Source: Silanimonas lenta DSM 16282 (GTDB lineage: Bacteria > Pseudomonadota > Gammaproteobacteria > Xanthomonadales > Xanthomonadaceae). Taken from it: a stretch of DNA of 64,000 nt. Of this stretch, positions 12,948 to 26,196 are shown piece after piece. Position numbers and translations under genes: made by a program. The DNA lies in assembly GCF_000429065.1 (NCBI RefSeq), contig NZ_KE386845.1, forward strand, positions 92,781 through 156,780, given 5' to 3'. Numbering within the stretch: the stretch's first letter is position 1; every line of letters begins with the position of its first letter. The notes under the pieces are model-generated. The model did not search any database and had not been told where the DNA came from. It saw only the letters and a program-made list of their open reading frames with translations.

Positions 12948-14240
12948 TCAGTCGCCCGAGGCGGCCCGCTGCTGCTGCTGCTGCGCCGGGGTGCTGTAGA
13001 TCAGGTAGGGCTCGGACTTGTGCTCGATGACCGACTCGTCGACCACCACCTTGCTCACGTTCTCCAGCGAGGGCAGCTCGTACATGGTGTCGAGCAGCAC
13101 CGACTCGAGGATGGTGCGGAGACCTCGGGCGCCGGTCTTGCGCTTCAGCGCCTTCCTGGCCACCGCGGCCAGGGCATCGGGGCGGATCTCCAGCTCCACC
13201 CCCTCCATCTCGAACAGCTTCTTGAACTGCTTGGCGATGGCGTTCTTCGGCTCGGTGAGGATCTTCACCAGCGCGGCCTCGTCGAGTTCCTCGAGCGTGG
13301 CCACCACCGGCAGGCGGCCGACGAACTCGGGGATCAGCCCGAACTTGATCAGGTCCTCCGGCTCGACCTCGGCCATCAGCCTGCCCACGTCGGCCTTGTG
13401 GCTCTGGCTCTTCACCTTGGCCGAGAAACCGATGCCACCGGCCTCGGTGGTGCGCTGCTGGATCACCTTCTCGATGCCGGCGAAGGCGCCGCCGCAGATG
13501 AACAGGATGTTCCGGGTGTCGACCTGGAGGAACTCCTGCTGCGGATGCTTTCTACCGCCCTGCGGCGGCACGCTGGCCACCGTGCCCTCGATCAGCTTCA
13601 GCAGGGCCTGCTGCACGCCCTCGCCGGAGACGTCACGGGTGATCGAGGGGTTCTCGCTCTTGCGCGAGATCTTGTCGATCTCGTCGATGTAGACGATGCC
13701 CTGCTGCGCCTTCTCGACGTCGTAGTCGCACTTCTGCAGCAGCTTCTGGATGATGTTCTCGACATCCTCGCCGACGTAACCGGCCTCGGTGAGGGTGGTG
13801 GCGTCGGCGATGGTGAAGGGCACGTTGAGCAGGCGGGCCAGGGTCTCGGCCAGCAGGGTCTTGCCCGAGCCGGTGGGGCCGATCAGCAGGATGTTCGACT
13901 TCGAGAGCTCGACCTCGTCGCCCTTCTGCCGCGATTCGATGCGCTTGTAGTGGTTGTACACCGCCACGGCGAGGGTCTTCTTGGCCCGCGCCTGCCCGAC
14001 CACGTACTGGTCGAGCACCTCGAGGATCTCGCGGGGCTTCGGCAGGTGGCTGCGCGCCGCCTGCGACTTGTCCTCGAGTTCCTCGCGGATGATGTCGTTG
14101 CAGAGCTCGACGCATTCATCGCAGATGAACACGCTGGGGCCCGCGATCAGCTTCCGCACCTCGTGCTGGCTCTTTCCGCAGAAGGAGCAGTAGAGGATCT
14201 TGGAGCTGTCGGAGGGGCGGCTGGGTCGGTCGTCGGTCAT
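12948..14240 (-). CDS. clpX: ATP-dependent Clp protease ATP-binding subunit ClpX
   Basis: 430 residues. The N-terminal zinc domain uses C18, C21, C40 and C43. An AAA+ module follows with Walker [14 protein letters not shown] and Walker [11 protein letters not shown], the pore loop GYVGED, and the ClpP-docking IGF-type loop region (GIGFSAKV). It unfolds tagged proteins and feeds them to ClpP. The C-terminus ends in a run of five glutamines encoded by a CAG/CTG microsatellite near 12970, a possible slippage site and unlike the E. coli tail. The start chosen (MTDDRP) matches ClpX families. It follows clpP by 106 bases, with a candidate promoter in that gap. Confidence 0.97.
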   Translation of the reverse strand: MTDDRPSRPSDSSKILYCSFCGKSQHEVRKLIAGPSVFICDECVELCNDIIREELEDKSQAARSHLPKPREILEVLDQYVVGQARAKKTLAVAVYNHYKRIESRQKGDEVELSKSNILLIGPTGSGKTLLAETLARLLNVPFTIADATTLTEAGYVGEDVENIIQKLLQKCDYDVEKAQQGIVYIDEIDKISRKSENPSITRDVSGEGVQQALLKLIEGTVASVPPQGGRKHPQQEFLQVDTRNILFICGGAFAGIEKVIQQRTTEAGGIGFSAKVKSQSHKADVGRLMAEVEPEDLIKFGLIPEFVGRLPVVATLEELDEAALVKILTEPKNAIAKQFKKLFEMEGVELEIRPDALAAVARKALKRKTGARGLRTILESVLLDTMYELPSLENVSKVVVDESVIEHKSEPYLIYSTPAQQQQQRAASGD

Positions 14241-14275
14241 TGCTCGGGAAACCCCGGGGAAGCGGGCTCGGCCCG

Positions 14276-14281
14276 AGAATA
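14276..14281 (-). promoter_or_regulatory. Candidate extended -10 element for clpX
   Basis: TGC-TATTCT on the minus strand, 36 bases before the clpX ATG, matches an extended -10 (TGn-TATAAT). No good -35 is seen, which extended -10 promoters can lack. Confidence 0.45.
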
Positions 14282-14346
14282 GCACCCGGGCCCCGGTGCG
14301 GAAGCCCCGGGGGCGGGTTCGGGCGTGAAAGGGAGGGCCAGGGCGT

Positions 14347-14970
<624 letters not shown>

Positions 14971-14993
14971 GGGACGCTCCGGTTCGGTTCGGG

Positions 14994-16292
14994 TCAGGCG
15001 TTCGGGCGCAGCGCGTCGGTGAAGGACATCGCCACCTCGGTTGCCCGGGCGCGCTCGGCGATCCAGTCGATCACCTGCTCTTCCATCACGCGCGCCTGCA
15101 GGCCCTGCATCAGGTTGGGGTCGTTGCGGTAAAGATCAACCACCTGCTGCGGGTCCTCGTAGGTGGAGGCGATCAGGGCGATGGCCTCGTTCACCCGCTT
15201 CGGATCGAGCCGCAGCTCGTTCTGGCGCGCCACCTCGCCCACCAGCAGGCCGGCGGCCACGCGGTTGCGGGCGGCCTCCATGAACGGGGCATGATCGACC
15301 TCGCCCACCGCCTGGCCCTGGCGACGGGCGTTCTCGGCGGCCTGGGCGGCCATCGCCCGGGCCTCGGCCTCGACGAGGCGCGGCGGCAGCTCGACATGGG
15401 CGTAGGCGGCCACCAGCTTTTTCGCCACCTCGACGCGCAGCCGGGCGGAGAGCGCGCCCTTCAGCTCGCGGGCGAGGTTGCTGCGCACCTCCTCGCGGAA
15501 CTGCTCGAGCGTGCCCGACTTCACACCGAAGCTCTTGATGAAGGCCTCGTCCACCGCTGGCAGGTGCGGCTCGGACACCTTCACCACCTTCACCGATACC
15601 TGGGCGGTCTTGCCGGCGAGCTCCGGCACCCGCCAGTCGGCCGGGAAGGCGACCTCGACGAGCTTCTCCTCGCCGGCGCGCATGCCCACCACGGCCTGTT
15701 CGATGGCCGGGAACAGCATCTGGCTGCCGACCACGGTGGCGCCGCGCTCGACGCCTTCCGCCGGGAAGCGGGCGCCCTCGACCAGGGCGAAGTTCTCGAC
15801 GTTGACGAGGTCGCCTTCGGCGGCGGCGCGCTCGACCACGTTCCAGCTGCGGCGCTGCTGGCGCAGGGTCTCGATCATGGTGTCGATGTCCGACTCCTCG
15901 ACCTGCGCCACCGGGCGCTGGATCTCGAGCGCGGAGACATCGATGGGGCCGAAGTCCGGGGCCACCTCGAAGGTGGCGGTGTAGCGGATCTCCTCGGCCG
16001 GGGCGCCCTCGGCGGTGATCTCCGGCTGGCCCACCGGCTGCAGGTTCTGCTGGCGCAGGGCCTCGCCGAAGGAATCACGCACCACGTCGGAATAGACCTC
16101 GGAGCGCACCTGCTGGCCGAAGCGCTGCTCGATGACCTTGACCGGCACCTTGCCCGGGCGGAAGCCGTTCAGGCGCACGGTGCGCGAGAGCTCGCGCAGG
16201 CGGTGGCCCACCGCGCTCTCGAGGCGCTCGGCCGGAACGCTGACCGAGAGCTTGCGCCCGAGGCTGCCGATGGTTTCGACGGAAACGTGCAT
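14994..16292 (-). CDS. tig: Trigger factor, ribosome-associated chaperone and prolyl isomerase
   Basis: 432 residues, equal to the E. coli protein. The ribosome-binding signature GFRPGKVP is at 43-50, where F44, R45 and K48 dock on L23. The FKBP-type domain starts around residue 150 ([10 protein letters not shown]...), and the C-terminal helical arms form the cradle. CAGGAG seven bases before the ATG fixes the start. It is preceded by tRNA-Leu with a terminator between them, so tig should have its own promoter in 16293-16351, which I could not identify firmly. Confidence 0.97.
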   Translation of the reverse strand: MHVSVETIGSLGRKLSVSVPAERLESAVGHRLRELSRTVRLNGFRPGKVPVKVIEQRFGQQVRSEVYSDVVRDSFGEALRQQNLQPVGQPEITAEGAPAEEIRYTATFEVAPDFGPIDVSALEIQRPVAQVEESDIDTMIETLRQQRRSWNVVERAAAEGDLVNVENFALVEGARFPAEGVERGATVVGSQMLFPAIEQAVVGMRAGEEKLVEVAFPADWRVPELAGKTAQVSVKVVKVSEPHLPAVDEAFIKSFGVKSGTLEQFREEVRSNLARELKGALSARLRVEVAKKLVAAYAHVELPPRLVEAEARAMAAQAAENARRQGQAVGEVDHAPFMEAARNRVAAGLLVGEVARQNELRLDPKRVNEAIALIASTYEDPQQVVDLYRNDPNLMQGLQARVMEEQVIDWIAERARATEVAMSFTDALRPNA

Positions 16293-16351
16293 GGTGACTC
16301 CTGATGTGTCGCGTGTTGTGCCGCGCCGCCCAGGGGCGCGCGCCGAAAACG

Positions 16352-16392
16352 AAAAAACCCGCGGAGCCTGGCCTCACGTCCTCCGCACCGGG
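16352..16392 (-). terminator. Terminator after the tRNA-Pro to tRNA-Leu cluster
   Basis: Minus-strand GCGGAG/CTCCGC stem extended by CCC/GGG around a 2-base bulge, then six T residues (16352-16357). It separates the tRNA transcript from tig. Confidence 0.75.
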
Positions 16393-16400
16393 ATGCTGCT

Positions 16401-16485
<85 letters not shown>

Positions 16486-16516
16486 AGGCTTGGAGCAGGC
16501 GGAGCGGCTTCGAGGT

Positions 16517-16592
16517 TGGTGGGCCGTCTAGGATTCGAACCTAGGACCTACGGATTAAGAGTCCGCTGCTCTACCAGCTGAGCTAACGGCCC
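16517..16592 (-). tRNA. tRNA-Lys (CTT)
   Basis: 76 bases with encoded CCA. Acceptor GGGCCGT pairs with ACGGCCC. Loop CTCTTAA gives anticodon CTT, the isoacceptor for AAG, the preferred Lys codon in this GC-rich genome. Confidence 0.95.
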
Positions 16593-16646
16593 GGGAACCT
16601 CGCCGCCGACGCGACTGCGAAGGCGGATTATGCCCTACCGGAGGGC

Positions 16647-16724
16647 TGGGGTGGAAGACGGGATTTGAACCCGCGACCCCTGGAATCACAATCCAGTGCT
16701 CTAACCAACTGAGCTACATCCACC
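16647..16724 (-). tRNA. tRNA-His (GTG)
   Basis: 78 bases counting the extra 5' G(-1) and the encoded CCA. Loop TTGTGAT gives GTG. G(-1) faces C73, the HisRS identity element. A CATAAT box between this gene and tRNA-Lys could be a further -10. Confidence 0.96.
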
Positions 16725-16734
16725 ACGTCGGAAC

Positions 16735-16811
16735 TGGCGCGCCCGGCAGGGATCGAACCTGCAACCGCCGGCTTAGAAGGCCGGTGCTCTATCCGGTTGA
16801 GCTACGGGCGC
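16735..16811 (-). tRNA. tRNA-Arg (TCT)
   Basis: 77 bases with encoded CCA. Acceptor GCGCCCG pairs with CGGGCGC. Loop CTTCTAA gives TCT. Confidence 0.96.
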
Positions 16812-16880
16812 TCATGAACCGGGCGGAACCCCTGCCCTCGACGCCGGGAACAGCGTATCTGCGCCACCGGGCCATGCAAC

Positions 16881-16957
16881 TGGTCGGGGCAGAGGGATTC
16901 GAACCCCCGACATCCAGCTCCCAAAGCTGGCGCTCTACCAGACTGAGCTATACCCCG
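16881..16957 (-). tRNA. tRNA-Pro (TGG)
   Basis: 77 bases with encoded CCA. Loop TTTGGGA gives TGG between CCAGC and GCTGG. It is the first gene of the five-tRNA unit after the terminator at 17045-17064. Confidence 0.96.
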
Positions 16958-17044
16958 GAGGAACCGGTCGGGCGAACGAACCTTGCCGCGCGAATTGTGA
17001 TGGCCAGATGGAGCGACGCGCTGCCGCGTCTCCCACCCTCGAAC

Positions 17045-17064
17045 AAAAAAGGTGCCGAAGCACC
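17045..17064 (-). terminator. Rho-independent terminator after tRNA-Arg (ACG)
   Basis: Minus-strand GGTGC-TTCG-GCACC (a UUCG tetraloop) followed by six T residues. It ends the tRNA-Ser/tRNA-Arg transcript. Confidence 0.9.
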
Positions 17065-17076
17065 CTGTCTGTCCGA

Positions 17077-17153
17077 TGGCGCGCCCGGAAGGATTCGAAC
17101 CTCCGACCCCCAAGTTCGTAGCCTGGTGCTCTATCCAACTGAGCTACGGGCGC
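17077..17153 (-). tRNA. tRNA-Arg (ACG)
   Basis: 77 bases with encoded CCA. Loop CTACGAA gives ACG (wobble A34 expected to be edited to inosine by TadA). It lies next to tRNA-Ser (GCT) and csrA, as in many gammaproteobacteria. Confidence 0.96.
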
Positions 17154-17164
17154 GTAGAAGCGAA

Positions 17165-17193
17165 AGTATGCGGCAGGTTTGATCGTTCGTCAA
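17165..17193 (-). promoter_or_regulatory. Promoter of tRNA-Arg (ACG)
   Basis: Minus-strand TTGACG, 17 bases, CATACT; the start would be near 17158, about five bases before the mature tRNA. One of the best sigma70 matches in the window. Confidence 0.85.
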
Positions 17194-17225
17194 GCCCCGC
17201 CGCACTGGAACCGCGGCATCCGACG

Positions 17226-17318
17226 TGGCGGAGTGAGAGGGATTCGAACCCTCGATAGAGCTTTTGACCCTATACTCCCTTAGCAGGGGAGCCCCTTCGG
17301 CCTCTCGGGCATCACTCC
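17226..17318 (-). tRNA. tRNA-Ser (GCT)
   Basis: 93 bases with the long variable arm of class II tRNAs and encoded CCA. Acceptor GGAGTGA pairs with TCACTCC. Loop CTGCTAA gives GCT. It lies 52 bases downstream of csrA. Confidence 0.96.
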
Positions 17319-17350
17319 GTCGGACCGCCCTTCGAAAAGAGCGGGCGCGA

Positions 17351-17379
17351 AGCGTACCGGATCGTCCGGCTCAGGGCAA
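17351..17379 (-). promoter_or_regulatory. Candidate promoter of tRNA-Ser (GCT), -35 abutting the csrA stop
   Basis: Minus-strand TTGCCC, 17 bases, TACGCT. The -35 hexamer forms the last two csrA codons and the TGA follows directly. The -10 is only moderate. Confidence 0.5.
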
Positions 17380-17568
17380 ATCGCCGCCCGCCTTCTTGCC
17401 CGCCTCGTCGCGCTGGATGCGCTGGAAGATCTCCTCGCGGTGCACCGCCACCTCCTTCGGCGCGGTGATGCCGATGCGCACCTGGTTGCCCTTGACGCCG
17501 AGCACCGTGACGGTGACGGAATCACCGATCATCAGGGTCTCGCCCACCCGCCTGGTCAGAATCAACAT
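17371..17568 (-). CDS. csrA: Carbon storage regulator, global translational regulator
   Basis: 65 residues. It begins [16 protein letters not shown] with the beta1 strand and L4. R44 in the VHREEI segment is the RNA-contacting arginine. The homodimer binds GGA motifs in mRNA leaders to change translation or stability. The gene lies between alaS and tRNA-Ser/tRNA-Arg, the standard gammaproteobacterial order. Its own leader, from the promoter at 17659-17687, contains seven GGA triplets, one at GAGGACGAG near the start codon, so CsrA may repress its own translation. Confidence 0.97.
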   Translation of the reverse strand: MLILTRRVGETLMIGDSVTVTVLGVKGNQVRIGITAPKEVAVHREEIFQRIQRDEAGKKAGGDLP

Positions 17569-17658
17569 GGTTCTCGTCCTCGTCCGGGGTTCTTCCTACA
17601 CCGGACCACGGGGGCGTCCTCGCCCTCCGCGGCCTGCGCGGCCTCCAAACATCCGCTG

Positions 17659-17687
17659 ATGGTAGGCGTGACCGGGTTCACGCGCAA
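17659..17687 (-). promoter_or_regulatory. Candidate csrA promoter overlapping an inverted repeat
   Basis: Minus-strand TTGCGC, 17 bases, TACCAT, giving a leader of about 84 bases. The -35 lies within an inverted repeat (17672-17701: CCGGGTT...AACCCGG with an inner CGCGC/GCGCG stem) that may also end the alaS transcript. Confidence 0.55.
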
Positions 17688-17736
17688 TGCGCGAAACCCG
17701 GCACGCGATGGAATACGCGGGGTGCAGGAGCGCCGT

Positions 17737-20391
<2,655 letters not shown>

Positions 20392-20542
20392 CGGGGACCT
20401 GAAGGCGGATCGGGGGCGCGGGCACGGGGCCACCCCCCAGGGCATGGAGTCGGGAAATCAGCCTTCAAGGGTAGCAGGGCGGAACCGGGCACGGCGGGCA
20501 CGGCCGCCCCGGGCAGGCCATGCCCCCGCCCCGGGGCGGTGC

Positions 20543-21120
20543 TCAGGCCCCGTCTTCCGGAAGGCCGCCCGCGTCCTCCGCCATCCATTCGTCGGCATCG
20601 ACGCCCTCCCCGGGGGGCAGGGCCAGCGCCTGCCGGGCCAGGGCCTGGGGGAAGCCCCGGCGTAGCAGGAAGGCCAGGGCGCGCTGCCGCTCGCGCCGGG
20701 CATCGGGGCCACGGGCGCGGCGCAGGCCCGGAATGAAACGGGCGGCCACCCGGGCCGCCAATGCCTGCCAGTCGAGCCCCTCGGCCGCGGCCGCGGCGAA
20801 AGCCGCCTCGATGTGCCCGGCCGCCACGCCGTTCTGCCGCAGCTCGGCGCGGATGCGCAGCGGTCCTCGGCCGGCAGCGGCGCGGCTGCGCAGCAGGGCC
20901 CCGGCATAGCGGGCGTCGTCCTGGAAGCCCTGGCGTTGCAGGGTCTCGAGGGCGGTATCGAGCTCGTCTGCCGCCAGCCCCCGCCCGCCGAGCCGGCGCC
21001 GCAGCTCGGCCGCGGAATGCTCGCGCCGCACCAGCAGGCGCAAGGCCTGCTGGTAGGCCGCCGGTGCCGGCCGCGCCCGGCGGCCGCGGCCGCCGGGCGG
21101 GCTGCCGCCTGCCGCACCGC

Positions 21121-21124
<4 letters not shown>
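20543..21124 (-). CDS. recX: Regulatory protein RecX
   Basis: 193 residues rich in Arg and Ala. It has the three-helix repeats of RecX ([40 protein letters not shown], and a third repeat near [17 protein letters not shown]). It binds in the groove of RecA filaments and limits their growth. The ATG overlaps the recA stop by ATGA, so it is translationally coupled. The N-terminal ~25 residues are a Gly/Arg-rich tail of doubtful function. Confidence 0.92.
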
Positions 21125-22155
<1,031 letters not shown>

Positions 22156-22329
22156 CGCGGTCATCGTCGGGGTCTCGTCAGGGAAGGTGGAGGGAAGGAT
22201 GGCAGGGGCGTTTCGCACGGCCTGAGACGGCGGTGGAAAGGAAGCCCAGGATGGCCGGGGCCGCGTCCGGCCGGCAGGCGCGACCGGCGCATGGCGGGGT
22301 AGGAAGGCCGCGGCGGGCGGGGTCGGCCC

Positions 22330-22989
22330 TCACCGGGCCGGCCTCAGGAGACCGCAGAACAGGCCTTCGATGGCGAAGTCCTGATCCTCGGCCACCTCGA
22401 TGGGAGGATGCGCGGGGTTGCGCGGCACGAGGCGCAGGCCCTCGCTGCCGAAGTGCAGCACTTTCACGGTGATCTCGCCGTCCACCCGGGCGATCACCAC
22501 CTGGCCGTGTCGGGCATCGCGGGTACGGCGCACGCCGATGAGATCGCCGTCGAGGATGGCCTCGTCGCGCATGGAATCGCCCTGTACGCGCAGGAGGTAG
22601 TCGGGCGTGGGATGGAAGAGGTGGCGGTCGAGGACCACGGTGGCTTCGCCCCCGGCATCGAAGCCCTCGTTGCCGGCGCCGATGGGCTGGCCGGCGGCCA
22701 CCCGGCCCAGCACCGGCAGGCGTACCGCGTCGTCCTCCACCGGCGGCACCAGGGGCAGGGCCGGCTGCGCCCGCACCGGGGCCTGCAGCAGGCGCAGGCC
22801 GCGGGCCTTGCCGGGCAGGCGCTCGATCGCCCCTGCGGCCTCGAGGGCCTCGAGGTGGTACTGCGCGGCGCGCACGCTCTTGAAGCCGAAGGCGCGGGCG
22901 ATCTCGGTCTGCGAGGGCGGCACGCCCTCGGCCTCGATGCGCTCGGCGATCAGTTCGAGGATGGCGGTCTGGACATCGGTGAGCGGCAT
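22330..22989 (-). CDS. lexA: LexA repressor, SOS master regulator
   Basis: 219 residues. The winged helix-turn-helix covers 1-65 (PPSQTEIARAFGFKSVRAAQYHLEAL is the recognition region). The autocleavage site is A99-G100 in RVAAG, and the catalytic dyad is S139 (GDSM) and K176; the Ser-Lys spacing of 37 equals E. coli, while the cleavage site to Ser is five residues longer. It represses DNA-damage genes until RecA filaments induce self-cleavage. Its own promoter holds a Xanthomonad-type LexA box three bases before the ATG. There is no Shine-Dalgarno sequence, which suggests a leaderless mRNA. The lexA-recA-recX arrangement is typical of Xanthomonadales. Confidence 0.97.
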   Translation of the reverse strand: MPLTDVQTAILELIAERIEAEGVPPSQTEIARAFGFKSVRAAQYHLEALEAAGAIERLPGKARGLRLLQAPVRAQPALPLVPPVEDDAVRLPVLGRVAAGQPIGAGNEGFDAGGEATVVLDRHLFHPTPDYLLRVQGDSMRDEAILDGDLIGVRRTRDARHGQVVIARVDGEITVKVLHFGSEGLRLVPRNPAHPPIEVAEDQDFAIEGLFCGLLRPAR

Positions 22990-22991
22990 GG

Positions 22992-23025
22992 TGGTAGTAA
23001 TACTACTAACCACCCTGCCCCGCAA
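22992..23025 (-). promoter_or_regulatory. lexA promoter with embedded LexA (SOS) box
   Basis: On the minus strand TTAGTAGTATTACTACCA (22992-23009) fits TTAG-N6-TACTA, the LexA site known from Xylella and Xanthomonas. The same stretch carries a -10 (TATTAC, 22997-23002) with TTGCGG 17 bases upstream (23020-23025). LexA binding would cover the -10 and the start codon region. Confidence 0.88.
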
Positions 23026-23030
23026 GGCCC

Positions 23031-23540
23031 TCAGTCGCCTGCCAGGGCCACCAGCCCACGCAGGGCGGCGGCGATGGTCTGGCGCCGCACCGCCTCGCGG
23101 TCGCCGGCGAAATGGAAGACCTCGGCTCTGGGGTAGCCGCCGCGCCGCTTCCAGCCGATCCATACCGTGCCCACCGGCTTTTCCGGGGTGCCGCCGCCGG
23201 GACCGGCGATGCCGGTGACTGCCACGGCCAGGGTGGCCGCGGAATGCACGAGGGCACCGGAGACCATCTCGATCACCGTTTCCCGACTGACCGCGCCCTC
23301 CTTCTCGAGGGTCTGCGGGCGCACGCCGAGCATGGCCTGCTTGGCCTCGTAGCTGTAGGCCACCATGCCGCAGTCGAACCAGGCCGAACTGCCGGGAATG
23401 TCGGTGAGGGTCTTGGCGATCCAGCCGCCGGTGCAGCTCTCGGCGGTGCAGACGAGCTGGCGGCGGGCCAGCAGGATCTCGGCCAGCGCCCGCCCCTGGG
23501 CGGCCAGCGCGGCATCGTCGGGAATGAGGGTCGTGTCCAT
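23031..23540 (-). CDS. pncC: Nicotinamide-nucleotide amidohydrolase (CinA C-terminal family)
   Basis: 169 residues with no N-terminal MoaB-like domain, so the stand-alone PncC form. It has the family signatures LVCTAESCTGGWIAKTLTD, GGMVAYS-type segment (CGMVAYSYEAK), the VAVTGIAGPGGGTPEKPVGTV core and a C-terminal helix. It deamidates NMN to nicotinate mononucleotide, recycling pyridine nucleotides, for example NMN released by DNA ligase. In E. coli the homologue (ygaD) is also next to recA. It is divergent from mutS with 49 bases between starts. Confidence 0.93.
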   Translation of the reverse strand: MDTTLIPDDAALAAQGRALAEILLARRQLVCTAESCTGGWIAKTLTDIPGSSAWFDCGMVAYSYEAKQAMLGVRPQTLEKEGAVSRETVIEMVSGALVHSAATLAVAVTGIAGPGGGTPEKPVGTVWIGWKRRGGYPRAEVFHFAGDREAVRRQTIAAALRGLVALAGD

Positions 23541-23589
23541 GCCGCTAGACTAGCCGGCCCTCGCCCCGGCCGGCAGCCACGCCTTCGCC

Positions 23590-26160
23590 ATGAGCACCGA
23601 AGCACCGCAGCACACCCCGCTGATGAAGCAGTTCTTCGCCGCCAAGGCGGAGCATCCGGACCTGCTGCTGTTCTTCCGCATGGGCGATTTTTACGAGCTG
23701 TTCTACGACGACGCCCGCAAGGCGGCGCGGCTGCTCGACCTCACCCTCACCCAGCGCGGCCAGTCGGCAGGCCAGCCGATCCCGATGGCCGGGGTGCCGG
23801 TGCATGCCTGCGAGGGCTACCTCGCCCGGCTGGTGGCGCTGGGGGAATCGGTGGCGATCTGCGAGCAGATCGGCGACCCGGCGCAGGCCAAGGGCCTGGT
23901 GGAACGCAAGGTGGTACGCATCGTCACCCCGGGCACGGTGACCGACGAGGCCCTGCTGCAGGAGCGCCGCGACACCCTGCTGATGGCGGTGGCCCGGGGG
24001 AAGGCGGGCTTCGGCCTTGCCTGGGCCGATCTCGCCGGAGGGCGCTTCCTCGCCAACGAGGTGGCGGACGAGGAGGCGCTGGCCGCCGAGCTGGCGCGGC
24101 TGGAGCCGGCCGAGCTGCTGGTGCCCGACGAGGAGGGCTGGCCGGTGGCGGTCCTGCAGCGCAGCGGCCTGCGCCGCCGCCCGCCCTGGCTGTTCGATGC
24201 CGACAGTGCCCGCCGCGCCCTGCTGCGCTTCTTCGGCCTGCACGACCTCGGCGCCTTCGGCCTCGAGGACCGGCCGCTGGCGGTGGCGGCGGCCGGGGCC
24301 CTGCTCGGCTATCTCGAGGAAACCCAGAAACAGCGCCTGCCCCACCTCACGGCCATCGCCGTCGAGGCCGCGGACGAGGCGATCGCGCTGAATGCCGCCA
24401 CCCGCCGGCACCTCGAGATCGATACCCGCATCGACGGCAATACCGCGCATACCCTGCTCGGGGTGGTGGACAGCACGATCACACCGATGGGCGGCCGGCT
24501 GCTGCGGCGCTGGCTGCACCGGCCGCTGCGCCACCAGCCGACGGTGGCGGAGCGCCATCAGGCGGTGCGCAGCCTGCTGGAGTCGCGGGCCTTCGAGCCA
24601 CTGCGCGAGACATTGCGGCAGGTGGGCGATCTGGAACGCATCCTCGCCCGGGTGGCGCTGCGCTCGGCGCGGCCGCGCGATCTCGCCACCCTGCGCGATG
24701 GACTGGCGCTGTTCCCGGCCCTGAAATCCACGCTCGCCGCACTCGATTCGCCCAGGCTCTCTGCCCTGCTCTCGACGCTGGGCGAACACCACGAGACCGC
24801 CGACTGGCTGGCGCGGGCGGTGGCGCCGAGCCCGCCGCTCAAGCTGGCCGATGGCGGGGTGATCGCCGAAGGCTTCGATGCCGAGCTCGACGAGCTGCGC
24901 GTGCTCTCCACCAACGCCGACCAGTTCCTGCTGGAGCTGGAGGCCCGCGAGCGCGCCGCCACCGGCATCCCGACGCTGAAGGTGGGCTACAACCGCGTCC
25001 ACGGCTTCTACATCGAGATCAGCAAGGCGCAGGCCGACAAGGCCCCGCTGCACTACAGCCGGCGCCAGACCCTGACCGGGGCCGAGCGCTACATCACCGA
25101 GGAGCTGAAGCAGTTCGAGGACCGGGTGCTCTCGGCGCGCGAGCGGGCGCTTTCGCGCGAAAAGCAGCTCTGGGAGGACCTGCTCGATGGCCTCAACACG
25201 GTGCTCGGGCCGCTCAAGCAGGCCGCCGGGGCGGTGGCCGAGATCGACGTGCTCGCCGCCTTCGCCGAGCGGGCGCTGGCGCTCGACTGGGTCGAGCCGC
25301 AGCTGGTCGCGGAACCCGGCATCGCCATCGAGCGCGGCCGCCATCCGGTGGTGGAGGCGGTGCGGGAAGCGCCCTTCGAACCGAACGACCTCATGCTGCA
25401 TCCGGAGCGCCGGATGCTGGTGGTCACCGGCCCGAACATGGGCGGCAAGAGCACCTACATGCGGCAGGCGGCGCTGATCGTGCTGCTGGCCCATGCCGGC
25501 AGCTTCGTACCGGCCGCGCGCTGCGTGCTCGGCCCCATCGACCGCATCCTCACCCGCATCGGCGCCGGCGACGACCTCGCGAAGGGCCAGTCCACCTTCA
25601 TGGTGGAGATGAGCGAGACGGCCTACATCCTGCACCATGCCACGCCGCACTCGCTGGTGCTGATGGACGAGATCGGCCGCGGCACTTCCACCTACGACGG
25701 CCTGGCGCTGGCCCAGGCGGTGGCCCTGCACCTCGCCAACGTCAACCGCAGCTTCGTGCTGTTCGCCACCCACTACTTCGAACTCACCGCCCTGGCCGGC
25801 GAAGGCCGGGGCATCGCCAATGTCCATCTCGACGCGGTGGAACACGGCGAGAAGCTGGTGTTCATGCATGCGGTGAAGGACGGCCCGGCCAACCGCAGCT
25901 TCGGCCTGCAGGTGGCGGCGCTGGCCGGCCTGCCGCGGACGGTGCTGGGCGAAGCGCGGCGCACACTGGCCGAACTGGAGCAGCGCAGCCGCGGGCTGCC
26001 GCCCGCCGCCACCTCGCCATCGGCGCTGGAGCAGCCGGCGCAGCTGGCCCTGTTCCGCAGCCCGCCGCCGGCCCTCGACGCGCTGGCCGCCCTCGATCCG
26101 GACGAGCTCACGCCGAAACAGGCGCTCGAGGCGCTGTACCGGCTGAAAGGAATGCTCTAG
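23590..26160 (+). CDS. mutS: DNA mismatch repair protein MutS
   Basis: 856 residues, close to E. coli MutS (853). The mismatch-reading F34-Y35-E36 motif (MGDFYELF) is in domain I. The lever and clamp domains are in the middle. The ABC ATPase has Walker [12 protein letters not shown], the signature STFMVEM and Walker [11 protein letters not shown], and the C-terminal helix-u-turn-helix dimer/tetramer tail ([17 protein letters not shown]) is intact. It recognises mismatches and recruits MutL. No strong ribosome site is seen before the ATG. Confidence 0.98.
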   Translation: MSTEAPQHTPLMKQFFAAKAEHPDLLLFFRMGDFYELFYDDARKAARLLDLTLTQRGQSAGQPIPMAGVPVHACEGYLARLVALGESVAICEQIGDPAQAKGLVERKVVRIVTPGTVTDEALLQERRDTLLMAVARGKAGFGLAWADLAGGRFLANEVADEEALAAELARLEPAELLVPDEEGWPVAVLQRSGLRRRPPWLFDADSARRALLRFFGLHDLGAFGLEDRPLAVAAAGALLGYLEETQKQRLPHLTAIAVEAADEAIALNAATRRHLEIDTRIDGNTAHTLLGVVDSTITPMGGRLLRRWLHRPLRHQPTVAERHQAVRSLLESRAFEPLRETLRQVGDLERILARVALRSARPRDLATLRDGLALFPALKSTLAALDSPRLSALLSTLGEHHETADWLARAVAPSPPLKLADGGVIAEGFDAELDELRVLSTNADQFLLELEARERAATGIPTLKVGYNRVHGFYIEISKAQADKAPLHYSRRQTLTGAERYITEELKQFEDRVLSARERALSREKQLWEDLLDGLNTVLGPLKQAAGAVAEIDVLAAFAERALALDWVEPQLVAEPGIAIERGRHPVVEAVREAPFEPNDLMLHPERRMLVVTGPNMGGKSTYMRQAALIVLLAHAGSFVPAARCVLGPIDRILTRIGAGDDLAKGQSTFMVEMSETAYILHHATPHSLVLMDEIGRGTSTYDGLALAQAVALHLANVNRSFVLFATHYFELTALAGEGRGIANVHLDAVEHGEKLVFMHAVKDGPANRSFGLQVAALAGLPRTVLGEARRTLAELEQRSRGLPPAATSPSALEQPAQLALFRSPPPALDALAALDPDELTPKQALEALYRLKGML

Positions 26161-26196
26161 GCGCCGCGGCGCCGGCGGTCATCCACGCCCCGGAGG

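Noticed and set aside
16958-17044. Promoter for the tRNA-Pro unit (CACAAT box)
   Set aside because: No acceptable -35 at the right distance. Other weak boxes exist in this gap, so no site can be named.
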